A stretch of DNA of 64,000 nt from Schlegelella_A sp965246805 (GCA_965246805.1 CBDFFO010000006.1:682001-746000); one strand, 5' to 3'. Shown: positions 15,521-24,663, counted from the stretch's first letter. A program made the numbers and translations. Notes: a model not told the origin generated them from the letters alone.

Positions 15521-16585
15521 ATGACAGCGCGCAATCCGCAGCAAACGCATCAAGTTTGGAGCGCGCTCTTGGTTTTTCCCTTCTCGGCCATCGTTGGCCA
15601 GGACGAGATGAGGCTCGCCATCCTCGTCGCCGCGATCGATCCAGGCATTGGCGGGGTGCTGGTGTTCGGCGACCGCGGCACGGGAAAGTCGACGGCCGTC
15701 AGGGCGCTGGCCGCGTTGCTGCCGCCGATGCGCGCGGTGGTCGATTGCCGTTACCGATGCGACCCGGCAGCCACGGTCGCTTGCGAGGAGTGCGAGGCGC
15801 GCAAGCGTCTCGGCGCGCTGAAGACTCACCTCGTGCCGGTGCCCGTCGTCGACATGCCGCTCGGCGCGACCGAAGATCGCGTGGTCGGCGCGCTCGACCT
15901 CGAACGCGCGCTCGCGCAGGGGGTGAAGGCGTTCGAGCCCGGCTTGCTCGCCCGCGCGCACCGCGGCTTCCTGTACATCGACGAGGTCAACCTGCTCGAA
16001 GACCATCTGGTCGACCTGCTGATCGACGTCGCGGCATCTGGCGAGAACGTGGTCGAGCGCGAGGGCTTGAGCGTGCGGCACCCGGCCCGCTTCGTGTTGG
16101 TCGGCAGCGGCAATCCGGAGGAGGGCGAGCTGCGACCGCAGCTGCTCGACCGCTTCGGGCTCTCGGTCGAGGTGCGCACGCCGCAAGACCTGCCCTCGCG
16201 CGTCGAGGTCGTGAAGCGGCGCGATGCGTACGAGCGCGACAGCGCGGCCTTCGTCGCATCGTGGGCGCGGGCCGAAGCCAAGGTGCGCAAGCAGATCGTC
16301 ACGGCGCGTGCGCGCATCGGCGACGTCTCGGTGCCCGACGCGACGCTCGAACGCGCGGCGCAGCTTTGCATGGCGCTCGGCACCGACGGCCTGCGTGGCG
16401 AGCTCACGCTGATTCGCGCAGCGCGCGCACTGGCCGCGCTCGATGGCGATGCAGTCGCCGGCGACGCGCACCTGAAGCGCGTCGCGCCGCCGGCCTTGCG
16501 CCACCGCTTGCGGCGCAACCCGCTCGACGACGCGGGCTCTACGGTGCGGGTCGATCGCGCCGTCGCGGAGTTGTTCGGGCCGTGA
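15521..16585 (+). CDS. bchI: Magnesium chelatase ATPase subunit BchI
   Basis: AAA+ motor of Mg-chelatase, forming hexamers with BchD and working on BchH. It has 354 residues from ATG 15521. Walker A GDRGTGKSTAVRA is near residue 50 and Walker B GFLYIDEVNLLEDH near 150, with the usual cysteine-bearing insert (DCRYRCDPAATVACEECEA) between. The first 18 residues are not family-like, but no better ATG or GTG lies nearer to the conserved FPFSAIVGQDEM. The stop overlaps the bchD GTG. Confidence 0.96.
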   Translation: MTARNPQQTHQVWSALLVFPFSAIVGQDEMRLAILVAAIDPGIGGVLVFGDRGTGKSTAVRALAALLPPMRAVVDCRYRCDPAATVACEECEARKRLGALKTHLVPVPVVDMPLGATEDRVVGALDLERALAQGVKAFEPGLLARAHRGFLYIDEVNLLEDHLVDLLIDVAASGENVVEREGLSVRHPARFVLVGSGNPEEGELRPQLLDRFGLSVEVRTPQDLPSRVEVVKRRDAYERDSAAFVASWARAEAKVRKQIVTARARIGDVSVPDATLERAAQLCMALGTDGLRGELTLIRAARALAALDGDAVAGDAHLKRVAPPALRHRLRRNPLDDAGSTVRVDRAVAELFGP

Positions 16586-18459
16586 GCGACGGCTCGGCGC
16601 CCGTGCCGTCGGCCGGCACGTCGCAGGTGCTCGTCGCGGCGCTGTTCGCGGTCGACCCGATCGGCCTCGGCGGCGTCGTGTTGCGCAGTAGTGCCGGCGA
16701 CGCACGCGACGCCTGGCTCGCGGCCTTGACGGCGCTGTTGCCGCTCGAGCAACGCCAGCGCCGGATTCCGCTGCACATCAACGACGACCGCTTGCTCGGC
16801 GGCCTCGACCTCGCCGCTACGTTGCGAGTTGGTGCGCCCGTGGCGATGCGCGGCCTGCTCGCGGAGGCCGATGGCGGCATCGTCGTGGTCGCGATGGCCG
16901 AGCGTGTCACCGCGTCGACCGCCGCCGCGCTCGCCGCGGTGATGGACGCGCACCAGGTCATCGTCGAACGGCACGGCATCGGCACGCGCCATCCGAGCCG
17001 CCTCGGCGTCGTCGCACTCGATGAAGGCATCGGCGACGACGAGCAGGTGCCGGCGCGCCTGCGCGACCGACTCGCGTTCCACGTGGCGCTCGATCCACGT
17101 CCTCGGTTTGCGCCCGTCGCCGAGGGCATGCTGGCCATCTCACGCGCTGACATCGTCGCCGCGCGGGCACGGCTCGCCAACGTTCACCTGACTGATGAGC
17201 AAGTCGAGAGTCTCTGCGCGGCCTCGCTCGCACTCGGCGTCGATTCGCCGCGTGCCACGCTGTTCGCCTGTCGCGCCGCACGCGCGATGGCGGCGCTCGA
17301 TGGCCGGCTCGACGTGAGCGCGGAAGACGCTTCGATCGCCGCCGCGCTGGTGCTGGCGCCGCGCGCCACCCAGGTGCCCGCTGCCCCGTCGGCCGATGAC
17401 GTCGCCGAGCAAAACGCATCCGACCCGACCGAGCTGGCGCCGACACGTGACGGCACGCCGCCCGAGCCACCCGTCGACTCCGACACGCCCGCCGACGATT
17501 CTGCCGAGCCGAGCCAGGCCAACGCGGTCGACGACGTCGTGCTTGAAGCGGCGCTCGCGGCCATTCCCCCGGGCCTGCTTGCGTCGATCGCCCTCGGCCG
17601 CGCGAAAGAGCGCCGCCACGGCGCCGCGGGCCGCGTCGGCGCGGCCAAGATGGCGCAACAACGCGGCCGGCCGATGGGTGTGCGGCGCGCCAGCCTGCAA
17701 GGCGGTGCGCGGCTCAACCTGATCGAAACGCTGCGCACCGCCGCGCCGTGGCAGGCGCTGCGTCGCGAAGAAGCGGCGCGCGCCGGCCAGGCGCAGGTCG
17801 ATCGCATCCACGTCCGGCAGGAAGATTTCCGCCTGTGGCGATTCAAGCAACGCAGCGAGACGACCACGATCTTCGTCGTCGATGCGTCGGGCTCGGCGGC
17901 GTTGCATCGGCTGGCCGAGACCAAGGGCGCCGTCGAACTGCTGCTCGCCGACTGCTATGTGCGGCGCGACAGTGTCGCGGTGATCGCGTTCCGCGGCGCC
18001 GGCGCCGAACTCCTGCTGCCGCCAACGCGCTCGCTCGTGCGTGCCAAGCGAGGCCTCGCGGGTCTGCCGGGCGGGGGCGGCACGCCGCTCGCGGCCGGCA
18101 TCGCCGCGGCCGGCACGCTCGCCGATGCGGTGCGCCGCAAGGGCGCGACACCCGTCGTGGTGCTGCTCACCGATGGCCGCGCCAACATCGCACGCGACGG
18201 CTCGCCGGGGCGCATCAAGGCCAGCGAAGACAGCCACGCGGCCGCGCGACAGTTGCGGCTGCTCGAGGTCGCCGCGCTGCTGCTCGACACGTCGCCACAA
18301 GCGCAAGAGCCGGCGCGCCTGCTGGCCGACGCGATGGGCGCGCGCTACCTGCCGCTGCCGTATGCCGGGGCCGCGGCGATGTCCGAAGCGGTGCGAACGG
18401 CGGGCCGCATGCCGGCCGGCGCCGCCGCGACGCCGGCCGGCGCCACCCCTTCGCGATGA
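16582..18459 (+). CDS. bchD: Magnesium chelatase subunit BchD
   Basis: Second AAA+ subunit of Mg-chelatase, with a degenerate ATPase half (to about residue 270), an acidic Pro-rich linker (about 270-325) and a C-terminal integrin I (von Willebrand A) domain. The MIDAS motif is VVDASGSAALHR near residue 433, with the GLPGGGGTPLAAG and LLTDGRANIARDG segments after it. It has 625 residues from GTG 16582, overlapping the bchI stop (GTGA). Its own stop overlaps the bchO ATG. Confidence 0.95.
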   Translation: MSDGSAPVPSAGTSQVLVAALFAVDPIGLGGVVLRSSAGDARDAWLAALTALLPLEQRQRRIPLHINDDRLLGGLDLAATLRVGAPVAMRGLLAEADGGIVVVAMAERVTASTAAALAAVMDAHQVIVERHGIGTRHPSRLGVVALDEGIGDDEQVPARLRDRLAFHVALDPRPRFAPVAEGMLAISRADIVAARARLANVHLTDEQVESLCAASLALGVDSPRATLFACRAARAMAALDGRLDVSAEDASIAAALVLAPRATQVPAAPSADDVAEQNASDPTELAPTRDGTPPEPPVDSDTPADDSAEPSQANAVDDVVLEAALAAIPPGLLASIALGRAKERRHGAAGRVGAAKMAQQRGRPMGVRRASLQGGARLNLIETLRTAAPWQALRREEAARAGQAQVDRIHVRQEDFRLWRFKQRSETTTIFVVDASGSAALHRLAETKGAVELLLADCYVRRDSVAVIAFRGAGAELLLPPTRSLVRAKRGLAGLPGGGGTPLAAGIAAAGTLADAVRRKGATPVVVLLTDGRANIARDGSPGRIKASEDSHAAARQLRLLEVAALLLDTSPQAQEPARLLADAMGARYLPLPYAGAAAMSEAVRTAGRMPAGAAATPAGATPSR

Positions 18460-19331
18460 GCACCGCGCTCGACTGGGCGCGCGACGGCGCGTCGTGGCCG
18501 CATCACGCCAGCAGCCGGTTCGTCGATGCCGGCGGCTTGCGGTGGCACGTGCAGCAAATGGGCGCCGGGCCGGTCGTGTTGCTGCTCCATGGAACCGGCT
18601 CGGCGACGCACTCGTGGCGGCACCTGATGCCGTTGCTGGCCCGGCACGCCACGGTCGTCGCGCTCGATCTGCCGGGCCATGCCTTCACGCGCGCGCCAGC
18701 GGGCGGGCACCTTTCGTTGCCGGCCATGGCCGCGCTGGTGGCCGCGCTCGTCGCGCGCATGGCGATCGACGTGAAGACCGTGATCGGTCATTCGGCCGGT
18801 GCCGCGATCGCGGCGCGCATGGTGCTCGACGGTGCCCTCGCACCCTCGATGCAGATCGCGATCAACGGCGCCTTCCTGCCGTTGCCCGGCTTGTCGGGCC
18901 TGGTTTTTCCGCCAATTGCCCGGCTGATGGCCGCGACCCCGCTGGCGGCTCGACTCTTCGCGCGGCGCCACTGGTCGGCGGCCGAAGTCGAGCGGCTGAT
19001 CCGCGGCACCGGCTCCGCATTGGATGCGGAAGGCTGCGCGCTCTACGGCCTCTTGATGCGCGATGCCGCTCACGCAGCCGCCGCCCTCGACATGATGGCG
19101 CACTGGGATCTGCAGCCGCTGCAACGAGACCTCGCGCACTTGAAGACGCCGCTCTCCTTCATCGTCGGCAGCCACGATCGGGCCGTGCCGCCCGGCGATG
19201 CACGCCGGGTCTCGGCCTCGCTGCCGGTGGCGATGCGCGGCGGCATCACGACCATCCCCGGCGGCCATCTGGTGCAGGAAGAACGCGCGGTCGACGTCGC
19301 GACGGCGATGGGGTCGATGATGAAGGGTTGA
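18456..19331 (+). CDS. bchO: BchO, alpha/beta hydrolase of the Mg-chelatase operon
   Basis: Alpha/beta-fold protein of 291 residues, regularly found as bchI-bchD-bchO. Its biochemical role is not settled; a part in Mg-protoporphyrin handling has been proposed. The oxyanion segment LLLHGTGSATHSWRHL is near residue 45, the nucleophile elbow is GHSAGAA near 113, and a late His sits in IPGGHLVQEE. It starts at ATG 18456, overlapping bchD (ATGA), so bchI, bchD and bchO are translationally coupled. Confidence 0.92.
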   Translation: MSTALDWARDGASWPHHASSRFVDAGGLRWHVQQMGAGPVVLLLHGTGSATHSWRHLMPLLARHATVVALDLPGHAFTRAPAGGHLSLPAMAALVAALVARMAIDVKTVIGHSAGAAIAARMVLDGALAPSMQIAINGAFLPLPGLSGLVFPPIARLMAATPLAARLFARRHWSAAEVERLIRGTGSALDAEGCALYGLLMRDAAHAAAALDMMAHWDLQPLQRDLAHLKTPLSFIVGSHDRAVPPGDARRVSASLPVAMRGGITTIPGGHLVQEERAVDVATAMGSMMKG

Positions 19332-19348
19332 TCCGGGTGCTGCCGGAG

Positions 19349-19377
19349 TTGTCAGGCCAGCCTGACACCTCTACGAT
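19349..19377 (+). promoter_or_regulatory. crtI promoter with a perfect PpsR operator
   Basis: TTGTCA (19349-19354), 17 bases, TACGAT (19372-19377). A perfect PpsR palindrome TGTC-N10-GACA occupies 19350-19367, over the -35 box and spacer. A TGACA half-site ends 25 bases further on, inside crtI. The ATG follows the -10 box by six bases, so the transcript is predicted to be leaderless. PpsR is reported to act as an activator at crtI in Rubrivivax; the sequence cannot say which sign applies here. Confidence 0.7.
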
Positions 19378-19383
19378 CAGCGC

Positions 19384-20967
19384 ATGCTGACACCGGCCCT
19401 CGTCGCGACGCCAGCCGCCGCGGCCACCGCTGCGAAGCCGCACGCAATCGTCATCGGCAGCGGCTTCGGTGGGCTGGCGGCTGCCGTGCGCCTCGGCGCG
19501 CGCGGCTATCGCGTCACCGTACTGGAGCGCCTCGATGAACCAGGCGGCCGGGCCTGCGTGCATCGGCAAGACGGCTTCACCTTCGACGCCGGCCCGACCG
19601 TCATCACCGCCCCGTTCATGTTCGAGGAGCTGTGGGCCCTCTGCGGCAAGCGCATGGCCGATCACATCGATCTTCGCCCGGTCGCGCCGTTCTATCGCAT
19701 CCGTTTCGACGACGGCGAGTGCTTCGACTACAGCGGCGACGCGGCGGCGATGCGCGCGGAAGTCGCGCGCTTCTCGCCCAACGACGTAGCCGGTTACGAG
19801 CGCTTCCTGAAAGCGAGCGAAGCGATCTTCAAGGTCGGCTTCGAGGAGCTCGGCGACGTGCCCTTCGACAGCTGGACCGACATGGCGCGCGTGCTGCCCG
19901 CGTTGCTGAAGCTGGAAGGCTATCGAACGGTGTACTCGCTGGCTTGCAAGCACGTGGTTGACGCGCGCCTGCGCGTCGTGCTCACGTTCCAGTCGCTGCT
20001 GGTCGGCGGCAACCCGTTCTCCACCACCTCGGTCTATTGCCTGATCGCGTTTCTCGAGCGGCGTTGGGGCGTGCACTTTCCGATGGGCGGCACCGGCAGC
20101 CTGGTCACCGGGCTCGTCGACCTGATCGAAGGGCAGGGCGGCACGGTGCGCTGCAACCAGGCGGTCGCGCAGATCACCGTCGACCACGGCCGCGCGAGCG
20201 GCGTGCGCATGGCCGACGGCCAGACCTTGAGCGCCGACGTCGTCGTCTCGAACGCCGACTCGGCGTGGACCTACAAGCACCTGGTCGCGCCCGAACATCG
20301 AAAGCGATGGACCGACCGGCGCATCGAGCGCGCGAGCTATTCGATGAGCCTCTTCGTCTGGTACTTCGGCACCCGGCGCCGCTACGACGACGTGGCGCAC
20401 CACACCATCGCGCTCGGGCCGCGCTACCGCGAGCTGCTCACCGACATCTTCGATCGGCACGTGCTCGCCGACGATTTCAGCCTCTACCTGCATCGGCCGA
20501 CGGCAACCGACCCGTCGCTCGCGCCCGACGGCTGCGACGCGTTCTACGTTCTCTCGCCGGTGCCGCACTTGCAGAGCGGCACCGATTGGTCGACGCACGC
20601 CGAACCGTACCGACTGGCGATCCAGCAGCGCCTCGAGGCGACCTTGCTGCCCGGGCTCGGTGAGCAGATCGTGACCTCGCGCCTGCTCACGCCGCAAGAC
20701 TTCCAGGACCGCCTGTCGTCGTTTCGCGGCGCGGCGTTCTCGCTCGAGCCGGTGCTGACGCAGAGCGCCTGGTTTCGCCCGCACAACCGGAGCGAAGAAC
20801 TCGATCGCCTGTACCTGGTCGGTGCCGGCACCCATCCGGGCGCCGGCTTGCCCGGTGTGCTCTCTTCAGCCCGTGTCCTCGACTCGGTGGTTCCTCATGC
20901 AAATGCAATCGTTGCCGCTCCCGTCGCCCCTGCCGCCGCCCCTTTCGTCGCCGTTCCCCGCGCCTAG
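19384..20967 (+). CDS. crtI: Phytoene desaturase CrtI
   Basis: FAD-dependent desaturase that turns phytoene into neurosporene/lycopene. It has 527 residues. The dinucleotide-binding motif IVIGSGFGGLAAAVRLGARG begins near residue 22, and the C-terminal CrtI signature LYLVGAGTHPGAGLPGVLSS is near 475. ATG 19384 has no ribosome site but lies six bases after a -10 box. The 3' end overlaps crtB by 71 bases. Whether it carries out three or four desaturations cannot be read from the sequence. Confidence 0.95.
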   Translation: MLTPALVATPAAAATAAKPHAIVIGSGFGGLAAAVRLGARGYRVTVLERLDEPGGRACVHRQDGFTFDAGPTVITAPFMFEELWALCGKRMADHIDLRPVAPFYRIRFDDGECFDYSGDAAAMRAEVARFSPNDVAGYERFLKASEAIFKVGFEELGDVPFDSWTDMARVLPALLKLEGYRTVYSLACKHVVDARLRVVLTFQSLLVGGNPFSTTSVYCLIAFLERRWGVHFPMGGTGSLVTGLVDLIEGQGGTVRCNQAVAQITVDHGRASGVRMADGQTLSADVVVSNADSAWTYKHLVAPEHRKRWTDRRIERASYSMSLFVWYFGTRRRYDDVAHHTIALGPRYRELLTDIFDRHVLADDFSLYLHRPTATDPSLAPDGCDAFYVLSPVPHLQSGTDWSTHAEPYRLAIQQRLEATLLPGLGEQIVTSRLLTPQDFQDRLSSFRGAAFSLEPVLTQSAWFRPHNRSEELDRLYLVGAGTHPGAGLPGVLSSARVLDSVVPHANAIVAAPVAPAAAPFVAVPRA

Positions 20968-22060
20968 TGCCACGCTGTTCGGGCCGCGCGCGCCCGAGCA
21001 TCTCGCGGCGCGCGCCCGGGCCGATCTGGCCACGTGCCGCGCCGCGCTTCGGCAAGGCTCGAAGACCTTCATGGTCGCGTCGCTGCTGCTGCCGCGCCGC
21101 GTGCACGAGCCTGCCTCGGCGCTGTACGCGTTCTGTCGTCTCGCCGACGACGCTGTCGACGACGCCACGACACGAGCCGGTGCGGTGTCGCGACTGCGCC
21201 GACGCGTGCGGCTGGCCTATGCCGGAACGCCGCTCGACGATGCGCCCGATCGAGCTTTGGCCGTCGTCGTGGCGCGCCACCGCATCCCGGCCATGCTCTT
21301 CGACGCGTTGCTCGAAGGCTTCGAATGGGATGTCGAAGGCCGCCGCTACGACACGATCGAATCCCTGCATGCCTACGCGGCACGCGTCGCCGGCACGGTC
21401 GGCGCGATGATGGGGTTGCTGATGGGCGAGCGCTCGGCCGAGGGCCTGGCCCGCGCGTGCGATCTTGGCGTCGCGATGCAGCTGTCGAACATCGCGCGCG
21501 ATGTCGGCGAAGACGCGCGCATGGGGCGCTTGTACCTGCCGCGCGAATGGATGGCCGAAGCCGGCCTCGACGCCGACGCATGGCTCCGTCGACCCGAGTT
21601 CTGCCCTGCGCTCGCGCGGGTGGTGCAACGCTTGCTCGACGAGGCCGAAGCGCTCTACGCGCGGGTCGGCGCGGGCGTCGCGACGTTGCCGGTGGCGTGC
21701 CGGCCGGGCATCAACGCGGCGCGATTCATGTATGCCGAGATCGGCCGCGAGGTCGCGCGGCGCGGCCACGATTCGGTGTGCGCCCGGGCGCACGTCTCCG
21801 GCCGGCGCAAGGCCCTGCTGTTGTTGCGCTCGGTGCTGCAACTCGCACCCTCCACCGCGGCGCGGCGTTCGCCACCGCTCGCGGCGACGCGGTTTCTGGT
21901 CGAGGCCAGCGCGCGCCACGACGCGCCCGCGGCCGTTCCGGGCAAGCGCGGCATCGGCGGCAGCGTGGTGTGGGCGGCCGAGCTCTTCGCGAGGCTCGAA
22001 CAACGCGACCGCCATCGCGCGGCGGCGGGCCGGGGGCGGCACGCGGGCCTCACGACATGA
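20897..22060 (+). CDS. crtB: Phytoene synthase CrtB
   Basis: Condenses two geranylgeranyl diphosphates into phytoene. It has 387 residues from ATG 20897. The conserved RQGSKTFMVASLLLP, YAFCRLADDAVDD (first Asp-rich motif) and QLSNIARDVGEDARMGRLYL (second motif) are present. It is somewhat longer than many homologues, with a Pro/Ser-rich N-terminus of about 25 residues encoded in the crtI overlap and a basic C-terminal tail. The stop overlaps the next small gene as ATGA. Confidence 0.94.
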   Translation: MQMQSLPLPSPLPPPLSSPFPAPSATLFGPRAPEHLAARARADLATCRAALRQGSKTFMVASLLLPRRVHEPASALYAFCRLADDAVDDATTRAGAVSRLRRRVRLAYAGTPLDDAPDRALAVVVARHRIPAMLFDALLEGFEWDVEGRRYDTIESLHAYAARVAGTVGAMMGLLMGERSAEGLARACDLGVAMQLSNIARDVGEDARMGRLYLPREWMAEAGLDADAWLRRPEFCPALARVVQRLLDEAEALYARVGAGVATLPVACRPGINAARFMYAEIGREVARRGHDSVCARAHVSGRRKALLLLRSVLQLAPSTAARRSPPLAATRFLVEASARHDAPAAVPGKRGIGGSVVWAAELFARLEQRDRHRAAAGRGRHAGLTT

Positions 22061-22212
22061 GCTCGGGCCTCATCGTCGGCCTCGAGGTGCTGCTGGTGCT
22101 CGGCAGCGTGCTGGGACTGGCGGTGTTCGAGTTGCTGCGGTTGCGCCGCGACCGGCGCAAGCCTCCCGCGCCCGCAGACGACACGTCGACGACCGTCGAA
22201 GCGAAGGATTGA
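22057..22212 (+). CDS. 51-residue single-span membrane protein after crtB
   Basis: ATG 22057 overlaps the crtB stop (ATGA). The product has one transmembrane segment (about residues 4-25, GLIVGLEVLLVLGSVLGLAV), then an arginine-rich stretch (LLRLRRDRRK) and an acidic, Thr-rich tail. I do not know the family. Coupling to crtB and the compact overlap suggest a real gene of the crtIB operon. It ends 16 bases before the crtC stop on the other strand. Confidence 0.7.
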   Translation: MSSGLIVGLEVLLVLGSVLGLAVFELLRLRRDRRKPPAPADDTSTTVEAKD

Positions 22213-22228
22213 TTGGAGCGCGTGCGCG

Positions 22229-23164
22229 TCAGCGCGCGCGACGCGGCATGCGAAACGGCAGCATGGCCTGCACGAGCCGGTTGTCGAAGCGGTCGAGCGA
22301 CAGGCTCTCGTGCATCACCGACACCGGTTCGCCGAACCACAAGGCACCGAGCAGCGAGCGCGCGTAGAAGGGCGCGTCGGTGAGCGTGCGTCGAACCTGC
22401 ACCGATGCGTGCGGATCGCTGCGCGCGCCGCGTGCGACCCGCCAACGCGTGTTCGCCACCGGGGCGGCGGCCGGCGCCCGATCGACGGTGGCGACGCGGC
22501 CGTCGATGCCGAAACGCAGGCCGACGTGCAGCGGTTCAGCATCGACGCGCTCGACGTCGTAGAACACCGCGCAATCACCGTTGCGCAGATGAGAGCGCGA
22601 CCAGTCCCAGCGCCTGAAGGCTCGCTCCAGCGGCGCGCGACCCTGGTTCGAATCGAGGTAGCCGCGACCCGACCAACGATGGCCACCGACATCGACGTCG
22701 ACGTGGGCCACCGGCGCGATGGGGCACCACCAATGCCCGGGCGCCAGGCTCACCGCGTGCGCGATGCGCGCGACCGGCCGCACCTGCACGCGACCCCGCA
22801 ACCGGCGCGGCCACGGCACCGTGAGCTCGTCGATGTCGATGACGAGGCCATCGCCTTCCCAGCGCATCGCGCTCGGCCCGATCTGCAAGTGGTCGCGGCT
22901 TCGATCCACTCGCGCGCGGCCGCGTTCGGTCATCGCCCAGCGCGAACCGCCACGCCCGTACAGCACGACGTTGATCGCGCAATGGTCGAGCGGATCGGCG
23001 AGGCCGTTCGGGTCGCGCCGCCGGGCCGCCGCGTAGTACGGCGAAAACACGCTGCCGACGAAGCCGATGATCGCGAGGCCGTGCTCGCCGTCGTCGCTCA
23101 GCGCATCGACGTACCACCAGGCGTAGCCACCGGGCGCGACATCGGCATCGAAGTCCGTCGAGAT
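22229..23164 (-). CDS. crtC: Carotenoid 1,2-hydratase CrtC (start codon unclear)
   Basis: Hydrates the psi end group of acyclic carotenoids, feeding CrtD and CrtF. The family core is clear: APGGYAWWYVDALSDDG, IIGFVGSVFSPYYA, HCAINVVLYG and GYLDSNQGRAPLE. The oddity is the start. Reading back from the conserved N-terminus there is no in-frame ATG, GTG or TTG for well over 200 bases. The coordinate given is an ATC at the position where homologues usually begin, about 12 residues before APGGYAWW, giving about 311 residues. The frame overlaps the crtD 3' end by about 67 bases. A rare start codon, translational coupling from crtD or a sequence error would each explain it. Confidence 0.85.
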   Translation of the reverse strand: MSTDFDADVAPGGYAWWYVDALSDDGEHGLAIIGFVGSVFSPYYAAARRRDPNGLADPLDHCAINVVLYGRGGSRWAMTERGRARVDRSRDHLQIGPSAMRWEGDGLVIDIDELTVPWPRRLRGRVQVRPVARIAHAVSLAPGHWWCPIAPVAHVDVDVGGHRWSGRGYLDSNQGRAPLERAFRRWDWSRSHLRNGDCAVFYDVERVDAEPLHVGLRFGIDGRVATVDRAPAAAPVANTRWRVARGARSDPHASVQVRRTLTDAPFYARSLLGALWFGEPVSVMHESLSLDRFDNRLVQAMLPFRMPRRAR

Positions 23165-24663
23165 CGCCGCGTCAGGTCGTGCAGGACGCTCGCTGCGGCC
23201 TGTCGGCCCGAGAGCGCCGCCATCGGCACCCCCGGCCCCGGATGCACCGAGCCGCCCGCCAGGTAGAGACCCGGCAGCCGACTGCGCGCGCCCGGCCGGC
23301 TGAACGACGCCATCCAGCCGTGCGAGGCCCGGCCGTAGAGCGCTCCACCCGTCGCCGGGAACAAGCGCTCGAAGTCTTGCGGCGTCGTGCGCTGCGAGTG
23401 TTCGGGCTTGCTCTGAAGCGTCAGGCCGCAGCTCGACAGCAGCTTCCACACCTGGGATTCGCATCGGGTCAGTTCCTCGTCGGTGAAGGGGTGCGCATCG
23501 CCGGTGGCGGGCGCGTTGGCGATCAGCAGCATCCGTTGCGGTGCGCCGAGCTCGGGGCGATCGGTGTCGGAGCGGTCCTGCGCGCAGACGTAGACGGTCG
23601 GCGCCGTGGGCAGCCTGGCATGGCGGAACACGTCTTCGAACTCGCGCCGGTAGTCGTTCGAGAAGAAGACGTTGTGATGGGCCAGCGGGAAGCCCTCGGC
23701 GCGCGCCAGCAGGTTCCAGGTCAGCGCGGACAGTGAGCGCTCTTCGCGCGGCGTCGATGGTGCCGATCCGATCGCCGATGGGCCCAGCAATCCATTCGCG
23801 AGCGCGGCCACATCGCCGTTGAATACCACCGCGCTGGCAGCCATCGTCTCGCCACCGACGAGACGCACGCCGGTGGCGCGTCCGCCGTTCACGACGATCT
23901 CTTTCACGTCGGCGCCGCAGCGCAGCGTCGCGCCTTTTTGCACCGCGAGCGACGCCAGCGAGCGAGCCACGGAATGCATGCCGCCGTCGACCCGCCAGAC
24001 GCCTTCCTGCTCGACGTGGGCCACCAGCATCAAGGTGGCGGGCGCGAGGTAGGGCGAAGCGCCGCAATAGGTCGCATAGCGGCCGAACAGCTGCCGCAAG
24101 CGCGGGTCGACGAAGTAACGGCCGAGCTCGTCCCACAGCGTCGCGAACGGCGAGATGCTCATCAGATCGGGCAGGTGGCGCAGGCCGACGCGGTTCGCGA
24201 GCGACATCGGGTTGGGGCGCGAGCCCCGCAGGAACGGTCGATCGAGCGTGCGGTGGATGCGCGCGGCGCGTTCGCAGAACGCGTCGTAGCCGCGGGCGGC
24301 GGCGCTGCCGGCCAGCGTGCCGATGGCAGCGGCCGAGCGCGTGCGGTCGGCGAACAGATCGAGCCTCGCCCCGTCGGCCCAGGCATGGCGCGCGAGCACG
24401 TCGGACCGGTGCAGCACGAGGTGATCGTCGAGTCGCGCGCCGATCGCGTCGAAGAGTTCGTCGAAAACCCAGCGCATCGTGAAGACGGTGGGGCCGGCGT
24501 CCATCGCGGCTCCGCCCAGCGTGACCCGACGCATCTTGCCGCCAGGCTCGGCCGCGCGTTCCAGCACGACCACGGGCGTGCCCGATGCAGCGATCTCGAG
24601 CGCGCTCACCAGCCCACCGATACCGGCGCCGATCACGACGACCGGGAGCGGTGTTACCGCCAC
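23098..24663 (-). CDS. crtD: Methoxyneurosporene (hydroxyneurosporene) desaturase CrtD
   Basis: C-3,4 desaturase of the CrtI family acting on hydroxylated/methoxylated acyclic carotenoids. It has 521 residues. The N-terminal motif VVVIGAGIGGLVSALEIAAS is followed by ERAAEPGGKMR, and the C-terminal LYLAGGSVHPGPGVPMAALS identifies the CrtI/CrtD group. It starts at GTG 24663 with GAGG eight bases upstream. The last 25 residues (Ser/Thr/Arg-rich) run past the usual end of the fold and are encoded in the crtC overlap. It is divergent from crtE across a control region with PpsR operators. Confidence 0.93.
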   Translation of the reverse strand: MAVTPLPVVVIGAGIGGLVSALEIAASGTPVVVLERAAEPGGKMRRVTLGGAAMDAGPTVFTMRWVFDELFDAIGARLDDHLVLHRSDVLARHAWADGARLDLFADRTRSAAAIGTLAGSAAARGYDAFCERAARIHRTLDRPFLRGSRPNPMSLANRVGLRHLPDLMSISPFATLWDELGRYFVDPRLRQLFGRYATYCGASPYLAPATLMLVAHVEQEGVWRVDGGMHSVARSLASLAVQKGATLRCGADVKEIVVNGGRATGVRLVGGETMAASAVVFNGDVAALANGLLGPSAIGSAPSTPREERSLSALTWNLLARAEGFPLAHHNVFFSNDYRREFEDVFRHARLPTAPTVYVCAQDRSDTDRPELGAPQRMLLIANAPATGDAHPFTDEELTRCESQVWKLLSSCGLTLQSKPEHSQRTTPQDFERLFPATGGALYGRASHGWMASFSRPGARSRLPGLYLAGGSVHPGPGVPMAALSGRQAAASVLHDLTRRSRRTSMPMSRPVATPGGTSMR

